A DNA stretch of 5,554 nt from an uncultured Pirellulaceae bacterium. Lineage in GTDB: Bacteria > Planctomycetota > Planctomycetia > Pirellulales > Pirellulaceae. Position numbers and translations under genes: made by a program. The first letter of the stretch is position 1, and each line of letters opens with the position of its first letter. This document shows positions 1-5,270 of the stretch, piece by piece. The notes below the pieces were generated by a model. It was not told where the DNA came from, searched no databases, and saw only the letters and a program-made list of their open reading frames with translations. The stretch spans positions 1-5,554 of the forward strand of contig CAMYKF010000143.1 of assembly GCA_947258905.1 (NCBI GenBank). Direction: 5' to 3'.

Positions 1-84
1 ACTGGAAATCAAGTTGATGGTGCAAACGCTATTTTAACCGTCCGTGGCGACATGCGAACCGTGCTTTTTGGCTCGATTCCTGCT
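1..84. other. Upstream region of L25, no gene assigned
   Basis: No recognisable gene. One forward frame stays open from base 1 to a TGA at 103-105, overlapping the L25 start by 8 bases. Its 34 residues match no family I know, and its third codon positions are poorer in G/C than those of the genes downstream, so I do not call it coding. A second forward frame closes at TAA 35-37 and could be the last dozen codons of an upstream gene. In other planctomycetes I would expect prs (ribose-phosphate pyrophosphokinase) here, but neither tail looks like a PRPP synthetase C-terminus. Confidence 0.4.
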
Positions 85-90
85 GGAGGT
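85..90 (+). promoter_or_regulatory. Shine-Dalgarno of L25 gene
   Basis: GGAGGT lies 7 bases before the GTG at 98, a near-perfect anti-16S match at good spacing. It supports the GTG start. An ATG at 91 directly abuts this site, with no spacer, and opens only a four-codon frame (stop 103-105), so it is unlikely to be used. Confidence 0.8.
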
Positions 91-97
91 ATGAAGA

Positions 98-736
98 GTG
101 AGTGACGCAATCAGTGTAAAGAAACGCGACGAGACCGGTACGTTGAGGATGCGTCGCTTGCGCAAAGCTGGCCAGGTCCCAGCGATTTTGTACGGTCATG
201 GACGGGAAAATGTGTCGCTGGTGCTCGATGTGCGGGACATTAAGAAAGCAGTTCACGCCGGTCGCCATATTGTGGAGTTGACCGGCGATGTCTCGGAAAG
301 TGCCTTGATCAAGGAAGTGCAGTGGGATGCCCTGGGCACCGATATCCTGCACCTCGATCTGGCGCGTGTTGACGCTTCGGAATCGGTTGAGGTAACCATC
401 GCGATCGATTTTCGGGGTGTGGCACCTGGCACCCGGTCTGGCGGCATCGTCAAACACGTAATGCACGAAGTGGAAGTCCGCTGCCCGGCCAACCAGCTGC
501 CCGAGCATCTTGAGGTCAGCATCAATGAACTGGAACTCGATGACGTAATCACGGCCGGTGATATTGCCCTGCCTGCGGCCGCTGAATTGACCGGCGATCC
601 GGGCGAAGTGGTCGTCACCTGCGTGGCACCCACCATCGTGGAAGAGCCGACCGAGGAGGAGGCCGCTGCGGCAGCTTTCGCCGAGCCGGAGGTCATCGGA
701 CGCAAGGCAGAGGACGAAGAGTCCGAAGGCGGCTAA
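98..736 (+). CDS. rplY: 50S ribosomal protein L25 (TL5/Ctc form)
   Basis: Large-subunit protein that binds 5S rRNA in the central protuberance. The 212-residue length is that of the two-domain TL5/Ctc type, not the ~95-residue E. coli form. Residues ~5-92 form the 5S-binding domain, with the basic family signature around residues 18-35 (RMRRLRKAGQVPAILYGHG). Residues ~95-180 form the TL5 beta domain, recognisable by GVAPGTRSGG (108-116), HEVEVRCPA (123-131) and LPEHLEVSI (134-142). Residues ~181-212 are a Glu/Ala-rich acidic tail, which is common and variable in this family. The start is GTG, chosen for the GGAGGT 7 bases upstream. pth follows after 60 bases, and this L25-pth pairing is widespread in bacteria. 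The symbol ctc would be equally valid. Identification is firm; whether it acts in stress as in Bacillus cannot be told from sequence. Confidence 0.95.
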   Translation: MSDAISVKKRDETGTLRMRRLRKAGQVPAILYGHGRENVSLVLDVRDIKKAVHAGRHIVELTGDVSESALIKEVQWDALGTDILHLDLARVDASESVEVTIAIDFRGVAPGTRSGGIVKHVMHEVEVRCPANQLPEHLEVSINELELDDVITAGDIALPAAAELTGDPGEVVVTCVAPTIVEEPTEEEAAAAAFAEPEVIGRKAEDEESEGG

Positions 737-796
737 TCGTAATTCGTGCCGTGATCGCATCGTTGTTGCCGGCCCGGGTCGTCAGGGGATTCCCCG

Positions 797-1504
797 ATGA
801 AACTGATTACAGGACTTGGCAATCCGGGCCCGAAGTATCGCAAAACGCGGCATAATGTCGGTTTTCGGGTAATTGCCGAGTTGCATCAGCGTTTTGGTCA
901 GCCGCGGCCTTCGTCGAAATTCGAAAGCGAGTTTGTGCAGGTCACCGTCGGCGAGCACAAGGTCCTGTTGCAGAGTCCTCTGACGTTTATGAATCTCAGT
1001 GGCCGCGCCGTCCGCGGGCTGATGGATTTCTACAAAATTCCCGTCAGCGATATTCTCGTGGTTTGCGACGATTTCCATCTGGCACTGGGCAGACTGCGAT
1101 TTCGGCCCGGTGGCTCGGCCGGCGGCCAGAATGGGCTGAAAGACATTATTCAGCGGCTGGGAACCCAGGATTTCTCGCGGTTGCGACTGGGTGTAGGGAC
1201 GCCGCCGCAGGGTCGCAACGTGTCGAATTACGTGCTCAGCCAATTCCGGGAAGATGAGCACTCGCAAATCGAAGAGTCCATCCGGCGTGCTGCCGATAGT
1301 GCACTGGTGTGGGTGGAACACGGCGTTCAGGAATGCATGAACCGGTTCAATGCCGACCCCAACAAACCACCCAAACCACCGAAAAAACCACGGTCGGAAA
1401 CGGGCGGGACCGACAAGGGGAATCAAGCCGACTCAGTTGACAATCGAGGGCCGGAGAATCCTGCATCCGGCTCCGGGGACGATATTCCCCCTGCCCTGAT
1501 TTGA
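797..1504 (+). CDS. pth: Peptidyl-tRNA hydrolase (Pth)
   Basis: Cytoplasmic esterase that releases peptides from peptidyl-tRNAs dropped by stalled ribosomes, freeing the tRNA for reuse. The N-terminus MKLITGLGNPGPKY is the family hallmark. The catalytic histidine is H19 in TRHNVGF (E. coli H20). Other active-site residues by motif alignment are N9, N66 (FMNLSG), D91 (VVCDD) and N112 (GGQNGLKDI). The hydrolase fold ends near residue 187. The remaining ~48 residues are an extra Pro/Lys- then Gly/Asp/Asn-rich tail (PNKPPKPPKKPRS from 188), making 235 residues against the usual 185-200. The tail looks disordered and its role is unknown. The ATG start has AGGGG 8 bases upstream. The gene lies 60 bases after L25, probably co-transcribed, and is followed by a 336-base gap before rpsF. 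Confidence 0.96.
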   Translation: MKLITGLGNPGPKYRKTRHNVGFRVIAELHQRFGQPRPSSKFESEFVQVTVGEHKVLLQSPLTFMNLSGRAVRGLMDFYKIPVSDILVVCDDFHLALGRLRFRPGGSAGGQNGLKDIIQRLGTQDFSRLRLGVGTPPQGRNVSNYVLSQFREDEHSQIEESIRRAADSALVWVEHGVQECMNRFNADPNKPPKPPKKPRSETGGTDKGNQADSVDNRGPENPASGSGDDIPPALI

Positions 1505-1536
1505 ACGTTGGCCATCAAGCAGGTCGCGGACCGTTG

Positions 1537-1563
1537 GGGCGGTGGACCAGACTTGTCCCGCCC
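1537..1563 (+). terminator. Bulged hairpin after pth, weak terminator candidate
   Basis: GGGCGG (1537-1542) and GAC (1545-1547) pair with GTC (1555-1557) and CCGCCC (1558-1563). This gives nine pairs with a 2-base bulge and a 7-base loop, 32 bases after the pth stop. No T-run follows (the next bases are GCGCAAAAAC), so it is not a standard intrinsic terminator. It may instead stabilise the pth mRNA 3' end, or have no function. Confidence 0.3.
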
Positions 1564-1738
1564 GCGCAAAAACTCAAAGATAGGCATGCCAGACGGGTCG
1601 TAATTGTGTACACTGTGGTGGCTTGGAAAAGAGGGATTTTCTCCGAGGCCCTTCCGCCTGAAGCGCTGGTGTGCTGACTCTCTGCAGTCGTTTCGTCGTC
1701 CAGGCAACCCAACACGATCAGGATGGTTTGACAGTTTA

Positions 1739-1758
1739 AATTGGCAGTAATTGGCAGT
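1739..1758. repeat. 10-bp perfect tandem repeat upstream of rpsF
   Basis: AATTGGCAGT occurs twice back to back (1739-1748 and 1749-1758), a period of about one helical turn. A third, imperfect copy, TTGACAGT, lies at 1728-1735 (one mismatch to TTGGCAGT). It could be an operator with protein subunits on one DNA face, or replication slippage. No regulator is identifiable. Confidence 0.6.
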
Positions 1759-1760
1759 GT

Positions 1761-1794
1761 TCATCGGCCGTTGGTTTTCGAGAACCACGGATGA
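1761..1794 (+). promoter_or_regulatory. Bulged hairpin in rpsF leader
   Basis: TCAT (1761-1764) pairs with ATGA (1791-1794), CGG (1765-1767) bulges out, CCGT (1768-1771) pairs with ACGG (1787-1790), T1772 bulges, and GGTTT (1773-1777) pairs with GAACC (1782-1786, one G-U) around the loop TCGA. That makes 13 pairs. Many bacteria have an rpsF leader hairpin bound by the S6:S18 complex for autoregulation. Position and shape make this a candidate, but a match to the published consensus is not shown here. Confidence 0.4.
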
Positions 1795-1802
1795 CCCGCT
1801 GC

Positions 1803-1818
1803 CGGAGCCCGGGCTCCG
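1803..1818 (+). promoter_or_regulatory. Perfect 16-bp palindrome before rpsF RBS
   Basis: CGGAGCCCGGGCTCCG is a perfect palindrome. As RNA it folds to a 6-pair GC-rich stem with the loop CCGG, ending 10 bases before the rpsF Shine-Dalgarno, close enough to affect ribosome access. As DNA it could bind a dimeric protein. Function unproven. Confidence 0.45.
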
Positions 1819-1828
1819 ATACATTCCC

Positions 1829-1834
1829 AGGAGA
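1829..1834 (+). promoter_or_regulatory. Shine-Dalgarno deciding the rpsF TTG start
   Basis: AGGAGA sits 6 bases before the TTG at 1841. It is the only good ribosome binding site in this frame near where S6 homology begins, so it fixes the start against the upstream in-frame TTG at 1751. Confidence 0.8.
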
Positions 1835-1840
1835 AAGATT

Positions 1841-2278
1841 TTGGCCAACAACGTTTACGAGTGCATGTACATTCTGGATGCCAACGCCTACGCGCGTAAT
1901 CCGGGCGGGGCATCCGAGACCATCCAGAAGATGGTGAACCAGGTCGGCGGTGAAATGTTGGCCAGCCGATTGTGGAACGAACAGAAACTGGCGTTTCCCA
2001 TCAAGGGACGCTACAAGGGCGCATACTGGCTGACCTACTTCCGTGCCGATGGCTCCAAATTGGGAGAATTCAATCGCGCTTGCCGGTTGTGTGATATCGT
2101 GCTGCGGCACCTGGTGATCAAGATCGATGATCGACTTGTGAATACCCTGGTGGCTGCCGCCAAAGGCGAACCAGCTCCGGAGGAGCCCGATAAGCCGGGC
2201 GATGCGGACAAAGGCAAAACCGCCGGTGATGCCGGTGATGAAACCAAAGAAAAGGAAACCGCGGCGGTTGATGGCTAA
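1841..2278 (+). CDS. rpsF: 30S ribosomal protein S6
   Basis: Small-subunit protein that pairs with S18 on the 30S platform and binds the central domain of 16S rRNA. The S6 fold covers residues ~4-105: NVYECMYILD as first strand (4-13), a helix with QKMVNQVGGEML (29-40), the strand LAFPIKGRYKGAYWLTYFRAD (50-70) and a final VLRHLVIKID (87-96). Residues ~107-145 are a Glu/Asp/Lys/Gly-rich low-complexity tail, such as many S6 proteins carry, with an AGDAGD repeat. The frame is open 30 codons further upstream, but those residues do not resemble S6, and AGGAGA 6 bases before this TTG sets the start. It opens an rpsF-ssb-rplI operon, with ssb 22 bases downstream. The usual partner gene rpsR is not in this cluster. 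Structured leader RNA upstream suggests possible autoregulation. Confidence 0.93.
   Translation: MANNVYECMYILDANAYARNPGGASETIQKMVNQVGGEMLASRLWNEQKLAFPIKGRYKGAYWLTYFRADGSKLGEFNRACRLCDIVLRHLVIKIDDRLVNTLVAAAKGEPAPEEPDKPGDADKGKTAGDAGDETKEKETAAVDG
2222..2239 (+). repeat. 9-bp tandem repeat in the rpsF tail
   Basis: GCCGGTGAT occurs twice in tandem and encodes Ala-Gly-Asp twice in the disordered tail of S6. It keeps the frame and probably arose by slippage. Confidence 0.7.
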
Positions 2279-2300
2279 CCATTTCCGGTGAGGTAATCTC

Positions 2301-2741
2301 ATGGCCAGTTTTAATCGAGTAATACTTGTCGGCAATTTGACTCGCGACGTCGAATTGCGCTATACGCCGCAGGGCACTCCGGTGACCGAGATCGGTATGG
2401 CCGTCAATGACCGGGTCAAACGCAATGATGAATGGACGGACGAAACGACCTTCGTCGACGTCACCCTGTGGGGCCGCACTGCCGAAGTGGCCAGTGAATA
2501 TCTGGGCAAAGGCTCGTCGGTGTTGATCGAGGGACGCCTGAAGCTGGATACCTGGGAAGACAAAAACGACGGTCGCAAAAGGTATAAATTGCGAGTCGTC
2601 GGCGAGCGTATGCAAATGCTCGGAGCGCGCAGGGAAAAGTCCTCCGGTAGCAGTTCCGGCGATGATTACAGCGAATCAGTTGCCGAATCGGACTTTCAGG
2701 CCGATGCGCCCGCCCCGCCCCGCGATAACATCCCCTTTTGA
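2301..2741 (+). CDS. ssb: Single-stranded DNA-binding protein
   Basis: Coats and protects single-stranded DNA at replication forks and repair sites and recruits partner proteins through its C-terminal tip. The OB fold spans residues ~1-108: SFNRVILVGNLTRDVELRYT (3-22), TTFVDVTLWGRTAEVASEYL (49-68), GSSVLIEGRL (71-80) and MQMLGAR (104-110). Aromatic residues F51, W57 and W85 line up with the DNA-stacking W54, F60 and W88 of the E. coli protein. A short Ser/Asp-rich linker (~111-140) leads to the tip RDNIPF, the conserved acidic-hydrophobic partner-binding motif in slightly weakened form (DDDIPF in E. coli). 146 residues is a normal short bacterial SSB. The ATG start is preceded by GGTGAGGT 6 bases upstream. 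It is probably translated from the rpsF transcript. Confidence 0.96.
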   Translation: MASFNRVILVGNLTRDVELRYTPQGTPVTEIGMAVNDRVKRNDEWTDETTFVDVTLWGRTAEVASEYLGKGSSVLIEGRLKLDTWEDKNDGRKRYKLRVVGERMQMLGARREKSSGSSSGDDYSESVAESDFQADAPAPPRDNIPF

Positions 2742-2778
2742 AATCCCGGCCTCCAATACAAAACTATCCTGACAGCAC

Positions 2779-2782
2779 AGGA
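2779..2782 (+). promoter_or_regulatory. Shine-Dalgarno deciding the rplI start
   Basis: AGGA, with 6 bases to the ATG at 2789, favours that ATG over the frame's first TTG at 2738, which overlaps the ssb stop and has no ribosome binding site. Confidence 0.65.
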
Positions 2783-2788
2783 ATTCCC

Positions 2789-3352
2789 ATGACCAAAACA
2801 AGGAAGATGAAGAAGCCGCGTCGTTCTCCCAAAGGCTTCAAGCGTTTGCCCACCGGGCCCAATGGCGGTGTGGAATTGCTGCTGATCCAGAGCGTGGAAC
2901 ACCTCGGCACCCACGGTGATGTCGTGGAAGTCAAATCAGGTTACGCCAACAACTACCTGATTCCCCAGGGGCTGGCCACCGTGGCTACCGATCATCACAA
3001 GCGGATGGTCGACAAGCACAAGGAAAAGCTGGCCCAGATCGCCCGCCTGAAACTCAAGGGATTTGAAGATCTGGCTGCAGAGATTGAAAAGCTCAGCCTG
3101 ACCATCGAAGCCAATGCCAACGAGGAAGGCCATTTGTACGGCAGTGTCGGCGCTGCCGAAATCGTCAACGCCATGAAGCAATCGGCCATCTCGGTCGGTC
3201 AGGAACAAATCCGCCTGGAAGGCGTACTCAAGGAACTCGGCCTCTACACCGTCAAGGTGCGGCTGCACCAGGATGTGGATGCCGACTTGAAGGTGTGGGT
3301 CGTGCCCTCGGTCGAAGAAGGCGAATCCGACAAATCGTCGGGCGACCAGTAA
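2789..3352 (+). CDS. rplI: 50S ribosomal protein L9 with basic N-terminal extension
   Basis: Large-subunit protein that binds 23S rRNA near the base of the L1 stalk and projects from the ribosome, helping hold reading frame and ribosome spacing. The N-domain begins near residue 27 (GGVELLLIQSVEHLGTHGDVVEV) and contains the rRNA-binding signature KSGYANNYLIPQGLA (49-63). A long connecting helix follows (~66-105, Lys/Glu/Leu-rich), then the C-domain (~106-175) with GHLYGSVGAAEI. Unlike the standard ~148-residue protein, which starts directly at the first strand, this one has about 26 extra residues, strongly basic (RKMKKPRRSPKGFKR), and a short acidic tail, total 187. I recall similar extensions in planctomycete L9 but cannot check. 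An alternative ATG at 2807 has poorly spaced AGGA. The gene lies 47 bases after ssb and is the last gene of the operon. No rpsR lies beside it. Confidence 0.94.
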   Translation: MTKTRKMKKPRRSPKGFKRLPTGPNGGVELLLIQSVEHLGTHGDVVEVKSGYANNYLIPQGLATVATDHHKRMVDKHKEKLAQIARLKLKGFEDLAAEIEKLSLTIEANANEEGHLYGSVGAAEIVNAMKQSAISVGQEQIRLEGVLKELGLYTVKVRLHQDVDADLKVWVVPSVEEGESDKSSGDQ

Positions 3353-3456
3353 TCGTCACGCCGCGTCCGCTATTTCAACATCAAACGTTCAACATTTCCC
3401 GGTTGCGTTAAATCCGGACTTTGAACATTTGTTAACACGGGCAATTCTGGCTATTC

Positions 3457-3470
3457 AACTGGCAACTGGC
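3457..3470. repeat. 7-bp tandem repeat upstream of dnaB
   Basis: AACTGGC occurs twice in tandem, with a related CTGGC at 3447-3451. It is short enough to be chance, but lies in the only AT-richer stretch before dnaB. Confidence 0.4.
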
Positions 3471-3483
3471 GACTCAAAACGGA

Positions 3484-3505
3484 GTGTCCGCCCTGTCCCG
3501 GACAC
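3484..3505. terminator. Hairpin between rplI and dnaB, possible weak terminator
   Basis: GTGTCCG (3484-3490) pairs perfectly with CGGACAC (3499-3505) around an 8-base loop, and G3481-G3482 can extend the stem past one mismatch. On the + strand only CCCTTT follows. On the - strand GTTTT follows. Neither T-run is strong, so it is a plausible but weak terminator in either direction. Confidence 0.4.
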
Positions 3506-3550
3506 CCCTTTGCCGTGGACTCAGGCTGACCGATAATCGGGCCTGTCAGT

Positions 3551-3587
3551 AGCGGTTGCGTTGATGGAATCGACACAGCCGCTTTTT
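3551..3587 (+). terminator. Intrinsic terminator between rplI and dnaB
   Basis: AGCGGTTG (3551-3558) pairs with CAGCCGCT (3576-3583), and GTTGAT (3560-3565) pairs with ATCGAC (3569-3574). The only interruption is a C-A mismatch (3559/3575); there are two G-U pairs and a 3-base loop. The stem runs directly into TTTTT (3583-3587). This is a textbook rho-independent shape. It lies ~200 bases after the rplI stop and ~93 bases before the dnaB start, so it either ends the rpsF-ssb-rplI transcript or attenuates transcription into dnaB. Confidence 0.75.
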
Positions 3588-3666
3588 CGCCGCGCGACGG
3601 TTTCTGCCGAGTGGCGATGACCTGTTTGCATGGAATCCGCAGGGTCAATTCTGATGGCGGGTACTC

Positions 3667-3672
3667 AGGGAG
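3667..3672 (+). promoter_or_regulatory. Shine-Dalgarno deciding the dnaB start
   Basis: AGGGAG with 8 bases to the ATG at 3681 (5 to the adjacent ATG at 3678). The earlier in-frame ATG at 3630 has no such site, and that at 3654 has only AGGG at 9 bases. Confidence 0.6.
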
Positions 3673-3680
3673 AATGGATG

Positions 3681-5147
3681 ATGGAATCAACGCCGGGCAC
3701 ACGATACGACTCCGCGCGACGACGCAAGCCCCGCGACAATAAACAGCCCGATATCGCCACGCTGCTCGACCGCCAGCCACCTTACAGTCAGGAAGCGGAA
3801 ATCGGTGTGCTGGGCAGCATGCTCCTGCTGCCGACCAATGTCGATGAGGTGGCCACGGGTTTGCGTGCCGGCGATTTCTTCTTCGATGCCAATCGCTTGT
3901 TGTTCGAACACCTTGTCGACATGCGCAATTCGGGCAAGAACATCGACATCACGCTGCTTGCTGAACGGCTCAAGGACAAGGGCGATTTCGAGCGAATTGG
4001 CGGTGCGGCCTACATAGCCCGGATCCTCGATCAGGTGCCCAATGCCGCGCACGTTAACTACTACGCCAACATCGTGCGTGAAAAATCCACGGTGCGCAAA
4101 GTCATCGAGGCCACGACGGACATCCTGCAGGAGGCTTACGACGTCGAGCAGGACCAGGCCGAGAAACTTTTGTCCTCCGCTGAGGAACGGATTTTTTCCA
4201 TCGGCGAATCCAGCAACAAGAATGCCACCGCGGGCGGCGTCAAGGAAATCTTCCTGATGGCGCTCGAGCGATTGGATGCGAAGATGCGGGGCGAAAACCC
4301 GGAAGGCATTGTCGAGACCCATTTCCACGATCTCGATGACAAACTGGGTGGCCTTCGCGCGTCGGAACTGATCATTCTGGCGGCGCGCCCCAGTATGGGC
4401 AAAACGGCATTTGCCATGAACATCGCCGAAAACGTTGTGCGCTACTCAAATTCGCCCGTGTTGTTCGTCAGTCTGGAAATGGCGGCGATCGAGTTGATCG
4501 AGCGCCTGTTGTGTTCCGTCGCCCGTGTGGACAGTCATCGCTTGAGAAATGGCAGCATCAACAAGGAGGAACGCATTCGGCTGAAGGAAAAGGCTTCCGA
4601 GTTGAGCAGTGTTCCGTTGTTTGTCGATGATTCGCCCAGTCGCACGGTGGCCGAAATTGCTTCTACAGCCCGCCGTATCAAGCGGCGCACCGGGGAACTT
4701 GGCCTGATCGTCGTCGATTATTTGCAGCTGATCGAGCCCGAACAGTCCTCGGATCCGCGTCAGGAACAAGTGGCCAAGATTGCCCGACGGCTCAAGGGGC
4801 TGGCCCGCGAACTCAAGGTACCGATTCTGTGCCTGTCGCAACTCAACCGCCAGGCCGATGACAAGGGCAACCGTCCCAAGATGAGTCAATTGCGCGAATC
4901 AGGAGCGATCGAGCAGGATGCCGACGTTGTCATGTTTGTGCATCGCGAGGAGTACTATCTCAAGCACGACCCGGTGGCACAGGCGGAAGTCGCCGGGCAG
5001 GCTGAAATCATCGTGGAAAAGCAGCGTAACGGACCTACGGGACCGGTTTATATGAGCTGGCTGGCCAAATACACGCGATTTGAGGACAAGGCACACAACC
5101 GGCACGAGGAGCTGGATGAGGTTTCCGAAGGAGCATGGATCCCCTGA
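3681..5147 (+). CDS. dnaB: Replicative DNA helicase DnaB
   Basis: Hexameric 5'-3' helicase that unwinds DNA at the replication fork using ATP and works with primase and the polymerase clamp loader. Numbering from this start (488 residues, usual for the family): the N-terminal collar domain is ~32-130 (PPYSQEAEIGVLGSML onwards), the linker ~135-190, and the RecA-like motor ~205-475. Walker A is ARPSMGKT with K241 and T242. The catalytic glutamate is E266 in VSLEM. Walker B is LIVVDYLQL with D346. Motif H3 is SQLNR with Q387. H4 is RESGAIEQDADVVMF (405-419). The arginine finger is R449 in EKQRNGPTG. All key residues are present and Walker A is uninterrupted, so there is no intein at that common site. 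The first ~25 residues are basic and not conserved. The frame extends to an ATG at 3630. I prefer 3681 for its ribosome binding site, with 3678 nearly as good. It stands after an intrinsic terminator. Confidence 0.96.
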   Translation: MESTPGTRYDSARRRKPRDNKQPDIATLLDRQPPYSQEAEIGVLGSMLLLPTNVDEVATGLRAGDFFFDANRLLFEHLVDMRNSGKNIDITLLAERLKDKGDFERIGGAAYIARILDQVPNAAHVNYYANIVREKSTVRKVIEATTDILQEAYDVEQDQAEKLLSSAEERIFSIGESSNKNATAGGVKEIFLMALERLDAKMRGENPEGIVETHFHDLDDKLGGLRASELIILAARPSMGKTAFAMNIAENVVRYSNSPVLFVSLEMAAIELIERLLCSVARVDSHRLRNGSINKEERIRLKEKASELSSVPLFVDDSPSRTVAEIASTARRIKRRTGELGLIVVDYLQLIEPEQSSDPRQEQVAKIARRLKGLARELKVPILCLSQLNRQADDKGNRPKMSQLRESGAIEQDADVVMFVHREEYYLKHDPVAQAEVAGQAEIIVEKQRNGPTGPVYMSWLAKYTRFEDKAHNRHEELDEVSEGAWIP

Positions 5148-5225
5148 TCGGCCTGGTCTGCGGGCGTTCAGAGCACGGGTTTTTCGGCGTTCACGCAAAA
5201 TGCTTTACGCCAGGCGGCTGAATGC

Positions 5226-5248
5226 GAATAATGAGTGTTCTCATTTTC
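5226..5248 (+). terminator. Weak AT-rich hairpin after dnaB
   Basis: AATGAG (5230-5235) pairs with CTCATT (5240-5245) around TGTT, and GAA (5226-5228) can pair with TTC (5246-5248) past one bulged T. The T-run is only TTTT and lies within the stem. It is a low-stability terminator candidate ~80 bases after the dnaB stop. It also overlaps a possible alternative GTG start (5235) of the next gene. Confidence 0.3.
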
Positions 5249-5270
5249 AAATGCCGCCACGGTCAACGGT

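Larger units (their letters stand above)
1505..1840. other. pth-rpsF intergenic region and rpsF leader
   Basis: These 336 bases carry no convincing gene. Open frames on both strands match no family and are taken as chance. The region holds a bulged hairpin soon after pth (1537-1563), an imperfect triple repeat of TTGRCAGT (1728-1758), two hairpins (1761-1794 and 1803-1818) and the rpsF ribosome binding site. I found no promoter with both boxes well matched. TACACT (1609-1614) and TTGACA (1728-1733) are each plausible half-sites without a partner at proper spacing. Confidence 0.6.
3353..3680. other. rplI-dnaB intergenic region and dnaB leader
   Basis: These 328 bases hold no supported gene. 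The first ~120 bases are AT-richer than the surroundings and contain TCAACAT twice at a 14-base interval (3375-3381, 3389-3395), the palindrome TGTTAACA (3430-3437) and a tandem AACTGGC repeat. TTGAAC (3421-3426) with AATTCT (3443-3448) is a weak promoter candidate. Then come a hairpin (3484-3505), the near-palindrome CCGATAATCGG (3530-3540) and an intrinsic terminator (3551-3587). After the terminator I see no clear promoter before dnaB. Confidence 0.55.

Noticed and set aside
1..105. Open frame from base 1 to TGA 103-105 as the tail of an upstream gene overlapping L25
   Set aside because: Only 34 residues, no family resemblance, and third codon positions poorer in G/C than the real genes. 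It cannot be separated from chance without the upstream sequence.
1728..1756. Sigma-70 promoter with TTGACA at 1728-1733
   Set aside because: No acceptable -10 box at 16-18 bases; that position holds the repeat sequence TTGGCA.
1423..1851. 142-residue minus-strand frame spanning the pth-rpsF gap
   Set aside because: It overlaps the pth end and rpsF start, matches no family, has low-complexity composition, and better-supported structures explain the gap.
2738..2788. TTG at 2738 as the rplI start, overlapping the ssb stop
   Set aside because: No ribosome binding site in the ssb 3' end, and the added 17 residues look like translated spacer. The ATG at 2789 has AGGA at 6 bases.
3630..3680. ATG at 3630 or 3654 as the dnaB start
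   Set aside because: 3630 has no Shine-Dalgarno, and 3654 has only AGGG at 9 bases. AGGGAG correctly spaced before 3681 is stronger, though 3654 is not excluded.
3687..4328. Long minus-strand frames opposite dnaB, L25, pth and S6
   Set aside because: They lie antisense to firmly identified genes and show no domain of their own. This is expected in moderately GC-rich coding sequence.
4380..4425. Intein in the dnaB Walker A site
   Set aside because: DnaB is a frequent intein host, but ARPSMGKTAFAMN reads through without insertion and the protein has normal length.
5163..5193. GGCGTTCA direct repeat (5163-5170, 5186-5193) and GGCGT/ACGCC stem (5186-5211) after dnaB
   Set aside because: Short matches expected by chance, with no T-run or other support for a function.
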